Counted from the first letter of the stretch, positions 14,229 through 24,023 are shown. The stretch: DNA of 64,000 nt from Clostridiales bacterium VE202-01 (GCA_000508865.1 BAHP02000015.1:1-64000); one strand, 5' to 3'. Numbers and translations: made by a program. Notes: generated by a model from the sequence alone, not told the origin.

Positions 14229-15227
14229 ATTAAAAAATATTATTCAACAATATGCCTTTTTATCATATTGATCCTATTATCAGGAATATCATTATTTGTT
14301 GGTGTAATAGATTTAAATATTGGATCTGTTTTATCTGGTAATTTAGAACAATTAGAAATCTTCTTAATTTCACGGTTACCACGTTTACTTGCAATTTTAT
14401 GTACTGGTATAGGAATGAGTGTTGCTGGATTGATCATGCAGCAATTATGTATGAATAAATTTGTTTCTCCAACTACAGGAGCAACAATTTCTTCAGCCCA
14501 ATTCGGGATTTTATTAGCACTACTTTTTATGCCCGCTTCAACATTATGGTCAAGAGCATTTTTTGCATTTATATTCGCAATATTAGGAACATGTATTTTT
14601 GTCGGATTCATTCAAAGAATTCAATTTAAAGATGTCGTAATGGTACCTCTAGTAGGAATTATGTTTAGTAATGTTATTAATGGTATCACAAACTATTTTG
14701 CATATAAATACGAAATGACTCAAGCATTATCAACATGGTTAGTTGGACATTTTTCACTTGTTTTACGAGGGCGTTATGAAATTGTTTACTTAGTAGTTCC
14801 TTTGGTTATTATTGCTTTTATATATGCAAATCATTTTAATATCGTTGGTATGGGAAAAGATTTTTCAAAAAATCTAGGTGTCAATTACCACGTGATATTA
14901 TTTTTAGGATTGATCATAGCAGCAACAATTACTGCAAGTATCGTAGTTATTGTTGGATCAATTTCATATATTGGCTTGATTGTTCCTAATTTGGTTGCAA
15001 TGTTTAAAGGTGATAAAATTCGAGGCACAATGATTGATACAGCATTATTTGGTGCAATTTTTGTTTTAGTCTGTGATATGATAGGAAGAGTTATTATTTT
15101 CCCTTATGAACTTCCTATTGAACTAATTATTGGAATATTAGGAAGTATTCTCTTTATCTTCTTATTATTTTATCGTTTACAGCATGGTCGTAAAGCTATT
15201 TGCTTAAAAAAAGGAGGAACAAAATGA
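14229..15227 (+). CDS. Iron-siderophore ABC transporter permease (YclN-like, FecCD family), probable ATT start
   Basis: A polytopic FecCD/BtuC-family permease of 332 residues if started at 14229. The ideal AGGAGG (14215-14220) is 8 nt before an ATT codon at 14229; this frame gives KKYYSTICLFIILILLSGIS, a complete first membrane helix. The next in-frame start candidate, TTG 14268, has no ribosome site and cuts that helix. The family pattern is seen in SRLPRLLAILCTGIGMSVAG (coupling/first TM region) and VVIVGSISYIGLIVPNL (TM core). The gene order permease-permease-ATPase-binding protein equals Bacillus yclNOPQ (petrobactin-type siderophore). It shares ATGA with the next gene. Confidence 0.85.
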   Translation: MKKYYSTICLFIILILLSGISLFVGVIDLNIGSVLSGNLEQLEIFLISRLPRLLAILCTGIGMSVAGLIMQQLCMNKFVSPTTGATISSAQFGILLALLFMPASTLWSRAFFAFIFAILGTCIFVGFIQRIQFKDVVMVPLVGIMFSNVINGITNYFAYKYEMTQALSTWLVGHFSLVLRGRYEIVYLVVPLVIIAFIYANHFNIVGMGKDFSKNLGVNYHVILFLGLIIAATITASIVVIVGSISYIGLIVPNLVAMFKGDKIRGTMIDTALFGAIFVLVCDMIGRVIIFPYELPIELIIGILGSILFIFLLFYRLQHGRKAICLKKGGTK

Positions 15228-16201
15228 GATTTTCTTTAAACAAAATTCAGAAAAAAAAGTTTATTTGTTTAGGAATTCTAACTGTTCTTGCAATTATAGG
15301 ATATTTGTTTATTGGCGTTAAGTTTTCAAATCCAAAACTTTTCATGTATTCTATGAAAATTCGTATTCCTAAAGTTATTGTTATGATTATTGTCTCATTT
15401 TCAATTGGTGGTGCATCTATTGTATTCCAATCAATTATCAATAATCGTATCGTTACCCCCTGTTTACTAGGTATGAATGCTTTATATTCTTTAATACATA
15501 CAGCAATTATTTTTATTGCTGGTTCAACAAGTCTTTTAGCAATCAATGCTAATTATTCATTTGCTGCTGATCTAATAATTATGGCACTTGTAGCAACCAT
15601 AATTTATAGCTATTTATTTAAAAAGACAAAATATAATATTCTATATGTTTTATTGATTGGAACTGTATTAACTTCATTCTTTTCAAGTATTCAAACAACT
15701 TTGACACGAATAATGGATCCTAATGAATATGATAATTTACTGGCATCTTTAGTAGCAAGTTTTAACAATATCAATACTGAAATTATAATTTTTTCAATCA
15801 TTCTATTAATCATTTTAATTTATTTTTTATGGAAGGATTTAAAATTACTAGATGTATTGACACTGGGAAAAGATCAAGCTATTAACTTAGGTGTCGATTA
15901 CGACCGTAGTATCAAAAGATTGCTATTAGGTGTAACTCTATGTATTGCTATTGCAACAGCAATGGTTGGACCAATTTCATTTTTGGGATTAATTCTTGCC
16001 AATTTATCACGGCAATTATTTAAAACTTATCAGCATAGTCAATTAATTTTAGGGGCAACATTTTTCGGAATGTTCGTTCTTATTGGCGGACAAATAATCG
16101 TTGAACGGGTATATAGTTATGCTATCCCTGTAAGCGTCTTTATCTCAGTTGCCGGTGGTATTTATTTTCTTTATTTACTATTAACGAACAGGAGTGTATA
16201 A
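15224..16201 (+). CDS. Iron-siderophore ABC transporter permease (YclO-like)
   Basis: A 325-residue second FecCD permease. The ATG at 15224 overlaps the previous stop (ATGA) and follows AAGGAGGAAC. Family features: MKIRIPKVIVMIIVSFSIGGASIVFQ at the N-terminal core, LGTVLTS-type middle region, and MVGPISFLGLILANLSRQLF, the conserved G-P-x-S-F-L-G-L motif. About nine or ten membrane helices. It would pair with the YclN-like protein to form a heterodimeric channel, energised by the ATPase that starts 3 nt downstream. Confidence 0.9.
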   Translation: MRFSLNKIQKKKFICLGILTVLAIIGYLFIGVKFSNPKLFMYSMKIRIPKVIVMIIVSFSIGGASIVFQSIINNRIVTPCLLGMNALYSLIHTAIIFIAGSTSLLAINANYSFAADLIIMALVATIIYSYLFKKTKYNILYVLLIGTVLTSFFSSIQTTLTRIMDPNEYDNLLASLVASFNNINTEIIIFSIILLIILIYFLWKDLKLLDVLTLGKDQAINLGVDYDRSIKRLLLGVTLCIAIATAMVGPISFLGLILANLSRQLFKTYQHSQLILGATFFGMFVLIGGQIIVERVYSYAIPVSVFISVAGGIYFLYLLLTNRSV

Positions 16202-16203
16202 AT

Positions 16204-16956
16204 TTGAAAATAAAAAAATTAACAAAAAAATACGATGGAAAAAAAGTAGTCGATGAAGTAAGCTTTGATATTCCTAAAAAATGTGTTACATCTATGATTG
16301 GACCTAACGGTGCAGGAAAATCAACGATTTTAAATATGATTTCGCGTTTAATAGCAAGAGATAGTGGTGAAATTGAATTTCAAGGTAAAGATATTAAAGA
16401 CTGGAAAAGTAAAGAGCTTTCTAAACGTTTAGCTATTTTAACACAGACAAATAATGTACAAATGAAATTAACAGTGCGAGAACTTGTATCATTTGGACGC
16501 TTCCCTTATTCAGGCAGTCATCTTACAAAGGAAGATGAAGAAATGATCGATCAAGCTATTAGTTATATGGAATTAGAAGAATTTGAAGATCAATTTATTG
16601 ATGAATTATCAGGGGGACAACGTCAAAGAGCTTATATTGCAATGGTTATTGCTCAAGATACAGAATACATTTTATTTGACGAACCAACAAACAATCTTGA
16701 TATTTACCATGCAACAAATATGATGAAAATTGTTCGAAGACTCTGTGATGATCTAGGAAAAACAATTATTCTTGTTCTTCATGAAATTAATTATGCAGCC
16801 TTTTATTCTGATTATATTTGTGCATTAAAAGATGCTAAGGTTGCAAAATTTGGAACAGTTAAAGAAGTAATTACTAAAGAAACACTGTCAAAAATATATA
16901 ATGTAGATTTTGAAATTATGGAAATTGATGGAAAACCATTAACGATTTATTATTAA
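16204..16956 (+). CDS. Iron-siderophore ABC transporter ATPase (YclP-like, FepC family)
   Basis: A 250-residue ABC ATPase. Walker A GPNGAGKST at 33-41, Q-loop near TQTNN (80-84), signature LSGGQ at 135-139, Walker B YILFDEP at about 155-161, D-loop NNLD and H-loop LVLHEIN. The start is TTG at 16204 with AGGAGTG upstream and 2 nt after the permease stop. It powers import through the two FecCD permeases; the binding lipoprotein follows 15 nt downstream. Confidence 0.93.
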   Translation: MKIKKLTKKYDGKKVVDEVSFDIPKKCVTSMIGPNGAGKSTILNMISRLIARDSGEIEFQGKDIKDWKSKELSKRLAILTQTNNVQMKLTVRELVSFGRFPYSGSHLTKEDEEMIDQAISYMELEEFEDQFIDELSGGQRQRAYIAMVIAQDTEYILFDEPTNNLDIYHATNMMKIVRRLCDDLGKTIILVLHEINYAAFYSDYICALKDAKVAKFGTVKEVITKETLSKIYNVDFEIMEIDGKPLTIYY

Positions 16957-16971
16957 AATTTGGAGGAAAAT

Positions 16972-18016
16972 ATGAAAAAATTATTATCATTAATTCTAGT
17001 ATTAGTATTAGCAGTTGGAATAACTGGCTGCTCATCAAATAATGAAAAAGAAGAAGAAAAAGAAAACTGTAACAATTACTGCATTAGACGGTAATAAAAA
17101 AGAATGTGAAGTTGAAGTCCCATACGATCCTGAAAGAATTGCTGTTTTAGATATGGCTGTTTTAGATATTTTAGATAATTTAGATCTAGGTGATAGTGTC
17201 GTTGGTTCATCTACAACATCTTTAGATTATTTACAAGATTATGTAAATAATGATGATATTGTAAATTTAGGAACAATCAAAGAAGCAGATATGGAAGCAG
17301 TTATGGAATGTGAACCAGATATTATTTTTATTGGTGGGCGTTTAAGTGCTTCTTATGATGATTTAAGTGAAATAGCTCCAGTTGTATTTTTAGCAACTGA
17401 TACAGAAGCTGGACTAGTTAAAAGTGTAAGTAATAATGCCAAAATAATTGCTTCTATTTTTGGATTAGAAGATGAAGTAGATGAAAAAATCGATGTTTTC
17501 AATTCACGAATCGAAAAACTTGCTGAGTTTGCTGAAGGAAAAACAGCTTTACTTGGTATGACAACAAGTGGAAGTTTTAATTTATTAGGTAATGATGGTC
17601 GTTGTTCATTGATTCCTAATGAAATTGGATTTGAAAATATTGGTGTTGAAGCGGCAACTGCTGCCTCTAGTGAAAATAGTACTCGTGGCGGACGTGGCAA
17701 TAGTAATAGTGATGGATCATCTGATAATTCAACATCTGGAACTACTCCAACTCATGGTAATGAAACATCATTTGAATTAGTTTTACAATTAAATCCTGAT
17801 TATATCTTTGTTATGGATAGAGATGCTGCAATTGGTACTGATGGTGCTCAATTAGCAAAAGATATCATGGAAAATGAATTGGTTGCAAAAACAAATGCAT
17901 ATCAAAATAATCAAATCATCTACTTAGAACATCCAGCTGTTTGGTATACTGCTGAAGGTGGTATCACAGCATTAGATATGATGCTTAAAGATTTAGAATC
18001 TGCTTTAAATATCTAG
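16972..18016 (+). CDS. Siderophore-binding lipoprotein (YclQ-like), frameshifted in this sequence
   Basis: ATG at 16972 follows TGGAGG and encodes a lipoprotein signal, KKLLSLILVLVLAVGITGC, with lipobox ITGC, then SSNNEKEEEKE. In the A/G-rich tract at about 17041-17070 the frame changes: the mature domain (TVTITALDGNKKECEVEVPYD...) is in the +1 frame. Total length 1045 nt; removing one base gives 348 codons. The mature part is a class III periplasmic-binding fold with PERIAVLDMAVLDIL, PDIIFIGGRLS and NPDYIFVMDRDAAIG, as in YclQ/CeuE. An unusual S/N/G-rich insert of about 30 residues lies before THGNETSF. Without the signal the protein would not be exported, so either the sequence has an indel error or the gene is inactive or phase-variable. 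Confidence 0.85.
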
Positions 18017-18023
18017 TAAAAGT

Positions 18024-18347
18024 ATGAAAGAAACACATTGTCCGATATGTCCTAGACAATGTGATTTATCAAAACCACATTGCCCTAGAGGAAAAACATA
18101 TGCCAAAACTGGGGTTATCCCTCAAATGCCTAAACAACATGACAAACGACTGCATTTTAAACAGCGTGAACATCAGCTTATTATGAAATATTTACATCAT
18201 GCTATAAAAGCAGCTGATAGTGGTCATATTACACAAAATATGACTGATGATATGTTTAGTGTTTTTTCCAAAGAAGAGACAACAGAATTTTTAAAAATGT
18301 TAGAGAAATTATCAGATTACTGGATCGAACTTGCTCATAAAGAATAA
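18024..18347 (+). CDS. Small cysteine-motif protein of the iron operon (unknown)
   Basis: A 107-residue cytoplasmic protein, 7 nt after the binding-protein gene, starting at ATG 18024. The N-terminus has Cys6, Cys9, Cys13 and Cys20 (CPICPRQC...HCPRG), a CX2CX3CX6C cluster suited to binding zinc or an Fe-S cluster. The rest is helical; DMFSVFSKEETTEFLKMLEKL resembles the C-terminal dimer helix of MarR-family proteins (LSxEExxxLxxLLxKL). It could be a metal-sensing accessory or a truncated regulator. The gene is last in the operon and its stop lies within the terminator stem. Confidence 0.65.
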   Translation: MKETHCPICPRQCDLSKPHCPRGKTYAKTGVIPQMPKQHDKRLHFKQREHQLIMKYLHHAIKAADSGHITQNMTDDMFSVFSKEETTEFLKMLEKLSDYWIELAHKE

Positions 18348-18376
18348 CCTCATCATAATGATGAGGTTATTTTATA
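18343..18376 (+). terminator. Terminator of the iron-transport operon
   Basis: AATAACCTCAT (18343-18353) pairs with ATGAGGTTATT (18361-18371), followed by TTT. The inner bases can extend the stem. Confidence 0.8.
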
Positions 18377-18415
18377 TCATACTATCAAATCAGCTATAGT
18401 TCTTATTTTTTATCA

Positions 18416-18709
18416 TTATAACGAAAGAACATCATCTAAAACCTTTTTAGCATTAAAAGTTCTAAAATCTTCTTCACTAATAAGACTTACTGGCGTTCCT
18501 GGTACTGCTAGATCTTTAAATTTCTTTAATGAACCTGCTAGTTGTGGCGTTACTAAAATCAAATCAGCTTGTTCAATAGAATATTCAACTGCTGTTTGAG
18601 CCGCAGCCCAGACAATAATTTCCAAATCTCTTTTAGCTGCTTCATCCTTTAATGCTGATGCAAACATATTAGAAGTAACCCCTGCCATGCAGCATAATAA
18701 AATCTTCAT
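18416..18709 (-). CDS. PTS lactose/cellobiose-type IIB component (orphan)
   Basis: A 97-residue phosphocarrier. The N-terminal strand and P-loop ILLCCMAGVTSNMFA match the cellobiose-type IIB active-site loop, where a cysteine after the first strand is phosphorylated by IIA (Cys6 or Cys7 here). The remainder (VEYSIEQADLILVTPQLAG) fits the four-stranded IIB fold. AAAGGAGAG precedes the ATG. No IIA or IIC gene is nearby, so it must work with subunits encoded elsewhere or have a regulatory role. Confidence 0.85.
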   Translation of the reverse strand: MKILLCCMAGVTSNMFASALKDEAAKRDLEIIVWAAAQTAVEYSIEQADLILVTPQLAGSLKKFKDLAVPGTPVSLISEEDFRTFNAKKVLDDVLSL

Positions 18710-19190
18710 AATCGCTATCTCTCCTTTCTGCCTACATTTCTTTTCAAACTATTAAGTATTGCAAGCTATTATTTTTGCTTTTTCCAAAAAAATTTCTTAA
18801 TCAAAATAACTTATAAGCCGCAGCTTTGCTTGATTTTTATAAAGATATTATTAGCACAAGATATTTTTATCTTAAAAGTTAAACATCACGAATCTTATAA
18901 CTATTAAAATAGAAATTTTTTCAGATCAACATTTTCCTTTACTCTTTTATCATTGTAACATAAATAAAGATATTTTATAATATGATCCCTTTATTATTTC
19001 TTAAATAATCGATTTCTTTAATATTTTGCTTTTATTGAAACATTATTATTTTTCTTACCTTCAGTAATTATTTTTCAATTTTATCAAGGTAATCTTTTTT
19101 ACTTTCAGTATCATTATCTAAATACAAAATATCATAACCACACAATATCAACACCTCATCCTAAGTTATGCATAAAACGATTTTTTAGCT
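18710..19190. other. Intergenic between PTS IIB and uppP
   Basis: About 480 bp, very AT-rich. A minus-strand fragment near 19070-19160 (CGYDILYLDNDTESKKDYLDKIEK then stop) has no start signal and is not called. Nothing else seen. Confidence 0.45.
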
Positions 19191-19220
19191 AAAAAATACA
19201 CATATAAAATTTATATGTGT
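19191..19220 (-). terminator. Terminator of uppP
   Basis: An 11-bp perfect stem (19198-19208 with 19210-19220), followed on the minus strand by six T. Confidence 0.75.
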
Positions 19221-19227
19221 ACTTTAC

Positions 19228-20052
19228 TTAGAAAATCATAAAATAAATCAAAACAATAATTCCTAAAATAATTCGATACCAGCCAAACACTTTAAAATCA
19301 TGTTTTTTAATATAACTCATTAAAAACTTGATCGTTATCATACTGACAACAAAAGCTACTAACATACCAATAATCAATAAAACTAATTCACTGGCAGTAA
19401 AAGCGAATCCAAATTTAACTAATTTTAATAAACTTGCTCCAAACATGACTGGTACTGCTAAAAAGAAAGTAAATTCAGCAGCTACTGTACGACTAACTCC
19501 AATCAACAAAGCTCCAACAATAGTTGCTCCAGAACGAGAAGTACCAGGAAAAATTGCTGCAATTAATTGAAATATTCCTATAATCAATGCTGTATTATAA
19601 GTTATTTCACTTAATGAATTGATTTTTGCTTTTTTTCCTTTATTATAATTTTCTATAATAATAAATAAAATCCCAAAAACAATTAAAGCAATAGCAACAG
19701 TTGGAGGATTATAAAATAATTCATTTAATTGATCATCAAATAATACCCCTACTACTGCCGCAGGAATACAAGCTGCAATTATTTTGAACCACATTGAAAA
19801 TGTATCTTTTTTTATTTTCCAATTATTTTTATAATCAAACGGAAGTAACTTTTGCCAGTACAAAAACACAACAGCAAGTATTGCTCCTAATTGGATTACA
19901 ACTAAAAACATCTCTAAAAAATCAGCACTAACATCTAATTTTATAAACTCATCCACCAAAATCATATGTCCAGTGCTACTAATTGGCAGCCATTCTGTAA
20001 TCCCTTCTACCACACCTAAAATTATAACTTTGATTAATTCAATAATATTCAT
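19228..20052 (-). CDS. uppP: Undecaprenyl-diphosphatase UppP (BacA)
   Basis: A 274-residue integral membrane enzyme that dephosphorylates undecaprenyl diphosphate to recycle the lipid carrier for peptidoglycan; it also gives bacitracin resistance. Signature motifs: [20 protein letters not shown] near the N-terminus (the (E/Q)GxTEFLPxSSxGH motif) and [21 protein letters not shown] near residue 170. Seven to eight helices. The ATG at 20052 has GGAGG 5 nt upstream; the earlier candidate at 20064 lies before that site. Monocistronic. Confidence 0.93.
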   Translation of the reverse strand: MNIIELIKVIILGVVEGITEWLPISSTGHMILVDEFIKLDVSADFLEMFLVVIQLGAILAVVFLYWQKLLPFDYKNNWKIKKDTFSMWFKIIAACIPAAVVGVLFDDQLNELFYNPPTVAIALIVFGILFIIIENYNKGKKAKINSLSEITYNTALIIGIFQLIAAIFPGTSRSGATIVGALLIGVSRTVAAEFTFFLAVPVMFGASLLKLVKFGFAFTASELVLLIIGMLVAFVVSMITIKFLMSYIKKHDFKVFGWYRIILGIIVLIYFMIF

Positions 20053-20453
20053 ATTTGCCTCCATAAATTATTCTTAGGTATTATAACATTAACTATGATA
20101 AAAATCATTATTAAATTAATATATAATAAATTTTCTATACTTGGATATCGTTATCTTGATTAGACAAACCAATATTATCTTTTAACAAACAAAATAATAC
20201 TAAATATCTGTATAATTGCAAATTATGATTCAAATTTTATCCCCTTAACTAACAAGGTAGGCTATTTTTCACAACCTACCTTGTCAATGACTTATTATTA
20301 AATCATCTCCGAATTTCAAGAAATTTAAAAACACCATCATACTTCATTATCTTATGTATACTTTCCATCAGCTATAAGAATTTTTACATCATTATACTCA
20401 TTAATGTGCATTTTTTACCGCATCAATAACAAATATATATGCATTAGCAACAA
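20053..20453. other. Intergenic between thi operon and uppP
   Basis: About 400 bp. It contains the perfect inverted repeat at 20252-20284; no gene recognised. Confidence 0.5.
20252..20284. repeat. 10-bp perfect inverted repeat without T tract
   Basis: ACAAGGTAGG (20252-20261) and CCTACCTTGT (20275-20284) with a 13-nt loop. No T run follows on either strand, so it is not a standard terminator. It lies 170 bp beyond the end of the thi operon. Confidence 0.7.
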
Positions 20454-21880
20454 TCATTTATCTAATACCCAGCCATGATCCATTGGTCCCGAACCACTTC
20501 CTAGATCGAGCATCGCTGCTAATGCTTTTGATATATATTTTTTTGCTTTTTCTATAGATTTTTCTAAACTATCCCCTTTTGCTAAGTTTGCTGCTATTGC
20601 GCTTGATAAAGTACAACCGGTGCCATGAGTATTGAAATTATCGATCCGTTTTTCTTTAAACCATTGATAATGTCCTTTTTGATACAACAAATCATTAGCA
20701 TCATTAATAGCATGACCACCTTTGATCAAAACTGCACAGCCGTATTTTTCACCAATTAAAGCAGCAGCTTCCACCATTTCCGGTTCGTTTTTAATTTTCA
20801 TATCTGCTAAAATTTCTGCTTCAGGAATGTTCGGTGTTAAAACAGTAGCCATAGGTAACAAATATTCTTTTAAAGTATCAATTGCTTCATCATCGATCAA
20901 TTTAGCACCGCTGCTCGCTATCATAACGGGATCAATAACGATATTTCGAGCATTATACTCTTTTAACTTCTTTGCAATCGAAATAATCAAAGCTTGATTT
21001 GACACCATGCCAATTTTTACAGCTTCGGGATAAATATCTGTAAAAATGCTATCTAACTGTTGCTCTAAAAATTCATCTGATACCTCATAAATACCCGTAA
21101 CACCAGTCGTATTTTGTGCTGTTAAAGCTGTTAAAGCGGACATAGCATAAACCCGATTTATCAGCATTGTTTTCACATCAGCCTGAATACCAGCACCACC
21201 ACTGCTATCACTTCCCGCAATCGTTAAACAAGCCGGTATTGTTTGATGAACTAATCGACTGATCTTTTCTTTTAGTTTTTTTGCTGCTTCTTTTATATCA
21301 TCTTGGGCAAAATTGCACTAATCACAGCCACTCCATCTATCCCACTACCTGTTAATTGAATAATATTATCAGCATTAATACCGCCAATAGCTACAACAGG
21401 TATATCTATATTTGTACAAATTTCTTTTAAAGTTGTAAACGAAACCGCTGAAGCATCCTTTTTAGTATTAGTTGAAAAAACTGCACCTACACCTAAATAA
21501 TCTGCACCATTTTCATAAGCTATTCTTGCTTCTTTTAAATCATGAACCGAAACACCAATGATCTTATCCTTACCTAAAATTTCTCTTGCTTTTTTCAATT
21601 CACAATCATCTTGTCCTATATGTACACCATCAGCATCAATTTCCTTAGCCAATTCAACATTATCGTTAATAATAAATGGTACATGATATTTTTGGCATAA
21701 CGCTTTGATCTGCAATGCCTCATCTTTAAAAGTTTCATCGTCTAAATCTTTTTCTCTAAGCTGTAAAAATGTTGCTCCGCCTTTTAAAGCATCTTCTACC
21801 TGACTGGCAAGGGATCTATCTTTCAACCAGCTGCGATCAGTTACAGCATATAATAATAAATCCTGCTTATCTAATTTCAT
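20454..21880 (-). CDS. thiED: Bifunctional thiamine-phosphate synthase / HMP(-P) kinase (ThiE-ThiD fusion), frameshifted in this sequence
   Basis: Residues 1-190 are ThiE (LQLREKDL, IGVSVHDLKEA, GADYLGVGAVFSTNTK, VAIGGINADNI). In the listed frame this ends prematurely as AVISAILPKMI. One base earlier the protein continues AQDDIKEAAKKLKEKISRLVHQ, the normal ThiE end, and runs straight into ThiD (CLTIAGSDSSGGAGIQ, KGGHAIN, NTHGTGCTLSSAIAANLAKG). The ThiD part has no start codon before DVKTM, inside its active-site region, so it can only be made as a fusion. Length 1427 nt; adding one base (A run 21309-21312) gives 476 codons. ThiD makes HMP-diphosphate and ThiE joins it to thiazole phosphate. 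The start overlaps thiM by 14 nt. TPP-riboswitch operon. Confidence 0.88.
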
Positions 21881-22688
21881 ATTTTGCTCCTTTTGCTAAA
21901 ACATCACCCGTCATGTGATAAACAGCATCAATAATTCGATTTCGATAAGTTGCATTCCCTTCATGATCTTGCATCTTTGTTTGGGCAATTTCACCGGCTA
22001 ATCCCATTGTACAAACAGCTGCTGCTGTTGCTTCTAAAATATAATCTTGATTAGCACAAATAAAAGCTGTTGTTAAAGCTGACAGCTGACAGCCCGTCCC
22101 CGTTATAGCACTCATTTCCTTTGTTCCGTTTCTAATAACATAGCAAGTTGTTCCATCACTAACTAAATCTATTGCTCCTGTCACCGCAACTACCGCTTGA
22201 ACCTGCTGAGCAAATTTTTTAACAAATGCAATACAATTATCTAAATTTTCTTCATTGACAGCGTCCTCGACATTTGCATCAACGCCATGAACACTTCCTT
22301 GGCGATAAGCTAAAACTTTGATTTCAGAAATGTTTCCTCTAATAACACTAAAAGAAACATTATCGATCAATTCAAAAGCTGTCTTTGTTCTAAGCTGACT
22401 TGCTCCTACGCCGACTGGATCCAATAAAACCGGATGTGACAATTCATTTGCTTTCTGTCCCGCTTTTTTCATAGATAAAATCGTTCTAGAATTTAATGTT
22501 CCAATATTAATATTCAATCCTGTACAAATACTGGTAATTTCTGCTACTTCATTTTCATCATCTGCCATGATAGGACTTGCCCCACAAGCTAAGACCATAT
22601 TTGCTACATCATTCACTGTTACATAATTCGTAATATTATGGATAAGTGGTTTTTTTATTCTGACATTATCTAACATTTCTTTAAACAT
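21867..22688 (-). CDS. thiM: Hydroxyethylthiazole kinase ThiM
   Basis: A 273-residue ribokinase-fold enzyme that phosphorylates the thiazole moiety salvaged from thiamine breakdown. Seen: PLIHNITNYVTVNDVANMVLACGASPIMADD at the N-terminus, LLDPVGVGAS, IRGNISEIKVL and the ITGTGCQLSALTTAF anion hole with catalytic Cys near the C-terminus. GGAGAAAATT precedes the ATG. It lies between thiC and thiE-thiD. No thiazole-synthesis genes (thiG, thiH, thiS) are present here, so thiazole is probably salvaged while HMP is made by ThiC. Confidence 0.95.
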   Translation of the reverse strand: MFKEMLDNVRIKKPLIHNITNYVTVNDVANMVLACGASPIMADDENEVAEITSICTGLNINIGTLNSRTILSMKKAGQKANELSHPVLLDPVGVGASQLRTKTAFELIDNVSFSVIRGNISEIKVLAYRQGSVHGVDANVEDAVNEENLDNCIAFVKKFAQQVQAVVAVTGAIDLVSDGTTCYVIRNGTKEMSAITGTGCQLSALTTAFICANQDYILEATAAAVCTMGLAGEIAQTKMQDHEGNATYRNRIIDAVYHMTGDVLAKGAKYEIR

Positions 22689-22697
22689 AATTTTCTC

Positions 22698-24005
22698 CTA
22701 TTCATCAAATATAGAAATATTTTCTCCATCTAATATTCTATTCATATTTTTTACTGCACAAAAATTCCCACACATACTGCATGTATCTTCTTTTTCTGGT
22801 TTTGAAGATTGACGGTAGGCTATAGCTTTATCAGGATCGATTGCCAATGTGAACATTTTTTCCCAATCTAGTTTTTTTCTTGCTTCACTCATTTGACGAT
22901 CAATATCCATCGCATGGGGAATTCCTTTAGCAATATCAGCTGCATGAGCCGCTATTTTACTAGCAATTATTCCTTCTTTAACATCATTTATATCAGGTAA
23001 TCTTAAATGTTCTGCTGGTGTCACATAGCATAAAAATGAAGCACCATTGGCTGCTGCTACTGCCCCACCGATTGCACTGGTAATATGATCATAACCAGGT
23101 GCTATATCTGTTACGATTGGTCCCAAGACATAAAATGGAGCGCCATGACACAATGTTTTTTGAATTTCCATATTCGCTTGAATTTGATTAAGCGGCATAT
23201 GTCCTGGCCCTTCAATCATAACTTGGACATTTTTCTGCCAAGCCCGTTTTGTCAACTCCCCCAAAACAATTAATTCTTCAATTTGACTAGCATCACTGGC
23301 ATCTTCGATACAGCCTGGTCGACAGGCATCACCCAAACTCAAAGTCACATCATATTGTTCACAAATATCTAAAATTTCATCAAAATATTCATAGAAAGGA
23401 TTTTCTTTTCCTGTCATTTCCATCCAGGCAAAAATAATCGAACCGCCACGAGAAACAATATTCATTAAACGTTTATTTTCTTTAAAACGTTTAGCAGTAT
23501 TTCGATTGATTCCACAATGAATCGTCATAAAATCTACACCGTCTTGAGCATGCATTCTTACAATATCGATCCATTCTTTACTTGTAATCTGCATAAGTGG
23601 TTTATGATAATAAACTACGGCATCATAAATAGGTACTGTTCCTAGCATTGCTGGACATTTTTCGACTAAAAATTTTCTAAACTTTTGCGTATCCCCAAAA
23701 GAACTCAAATCCATAATGGCTTCTGCCCCCATCTTTACTGCCATATCTACTTTTTCATATTCCATCTCTAAATCAACTAAATCTCTTGAAGTTCCTAAAT
23801 TCACATTGATTTTTGTTTTTAACATAGCTCCGATTCCATTGGGGCAAAGAGCATGATGAACTTTGTTGCATGGGATAATAACTTCTCCTAAAGCCATCTT
23901 TTCTCTTAATAACTCAATATCAAGGTTTTCTTTGGCAGCAACAATTTTCATTTCTGGTGTTATCATTCCTTTTCTCGCTGCATCCATCTGTGTTGTATAA
24001 TTCAA
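22698..24005 (-). CDS. thiC: Phosphomethylpyrimidine synthase ThiC
   Basis: A 435-residue radical-SAM-type enzyme that converts aminoimidazole ribotide to HMP phosphate. Motifs: [58 protein letters not shown] and the C-terminal cluster-binding CSMCGNFC (CX2CX4C), which holds the 4Fe-4S cluster. It lacks the long N-terminal domain of Bacillus ThiC and is the short anaerobe form. The start is TTG at 24005, 7 nt after AAAGGAGG; the longer frame runs into the riboswitch terminator and is rejected. First gene of the operon. Confidence 0.95.
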   Translation of the reverse strand: MNYTTQMDAARKGMITPEMKIVAAKENLDIELLREKMALGEVIIPCNKVHHALCPNGIGAMLKTKINVNLGTSRDLVDLEMEYEKVDMAVKMGAEAIMDLSSFGDTQKFRKFLVEKCPAMLGTVPIYDAVVYYHKPLMQITSKEWIDIVRMHAQDGVDFMTIHCGINRNTAKRFKENKRLMNIVSRGGSIIFAWMEMTGKENPFYEYFDEILDICEQYDVTLSLGDACRPGCIEDASDASQIEELIVLGELTKRAWQKNVQVMIEGPGHMPLNQIQANMEIQKTLCHGAPFYVLGPIVTDIAPGYDHITSAIGGAVAAANGASFLCYVTPAEHLRLPDINDVKEGIIASKIAAHAADIAKGIPHAMDIDRQMSEARKKLDWEKMFTLAIDPDKAIAYRQSSKPEKEDTCSMCGNFCAVKNMNRILDGENISIFDE

Positions 24006-24023
24006 TTTCCGTCCTCCTTTAAT

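Noticed and set aside
16972-17080. Programmed frameshift in the binding lipoprotein
   Set aside because: No canonical slippery heptamer plus downstream structure was seen; other genes in the window show the same kind of indel, so error or mutation is simpler.
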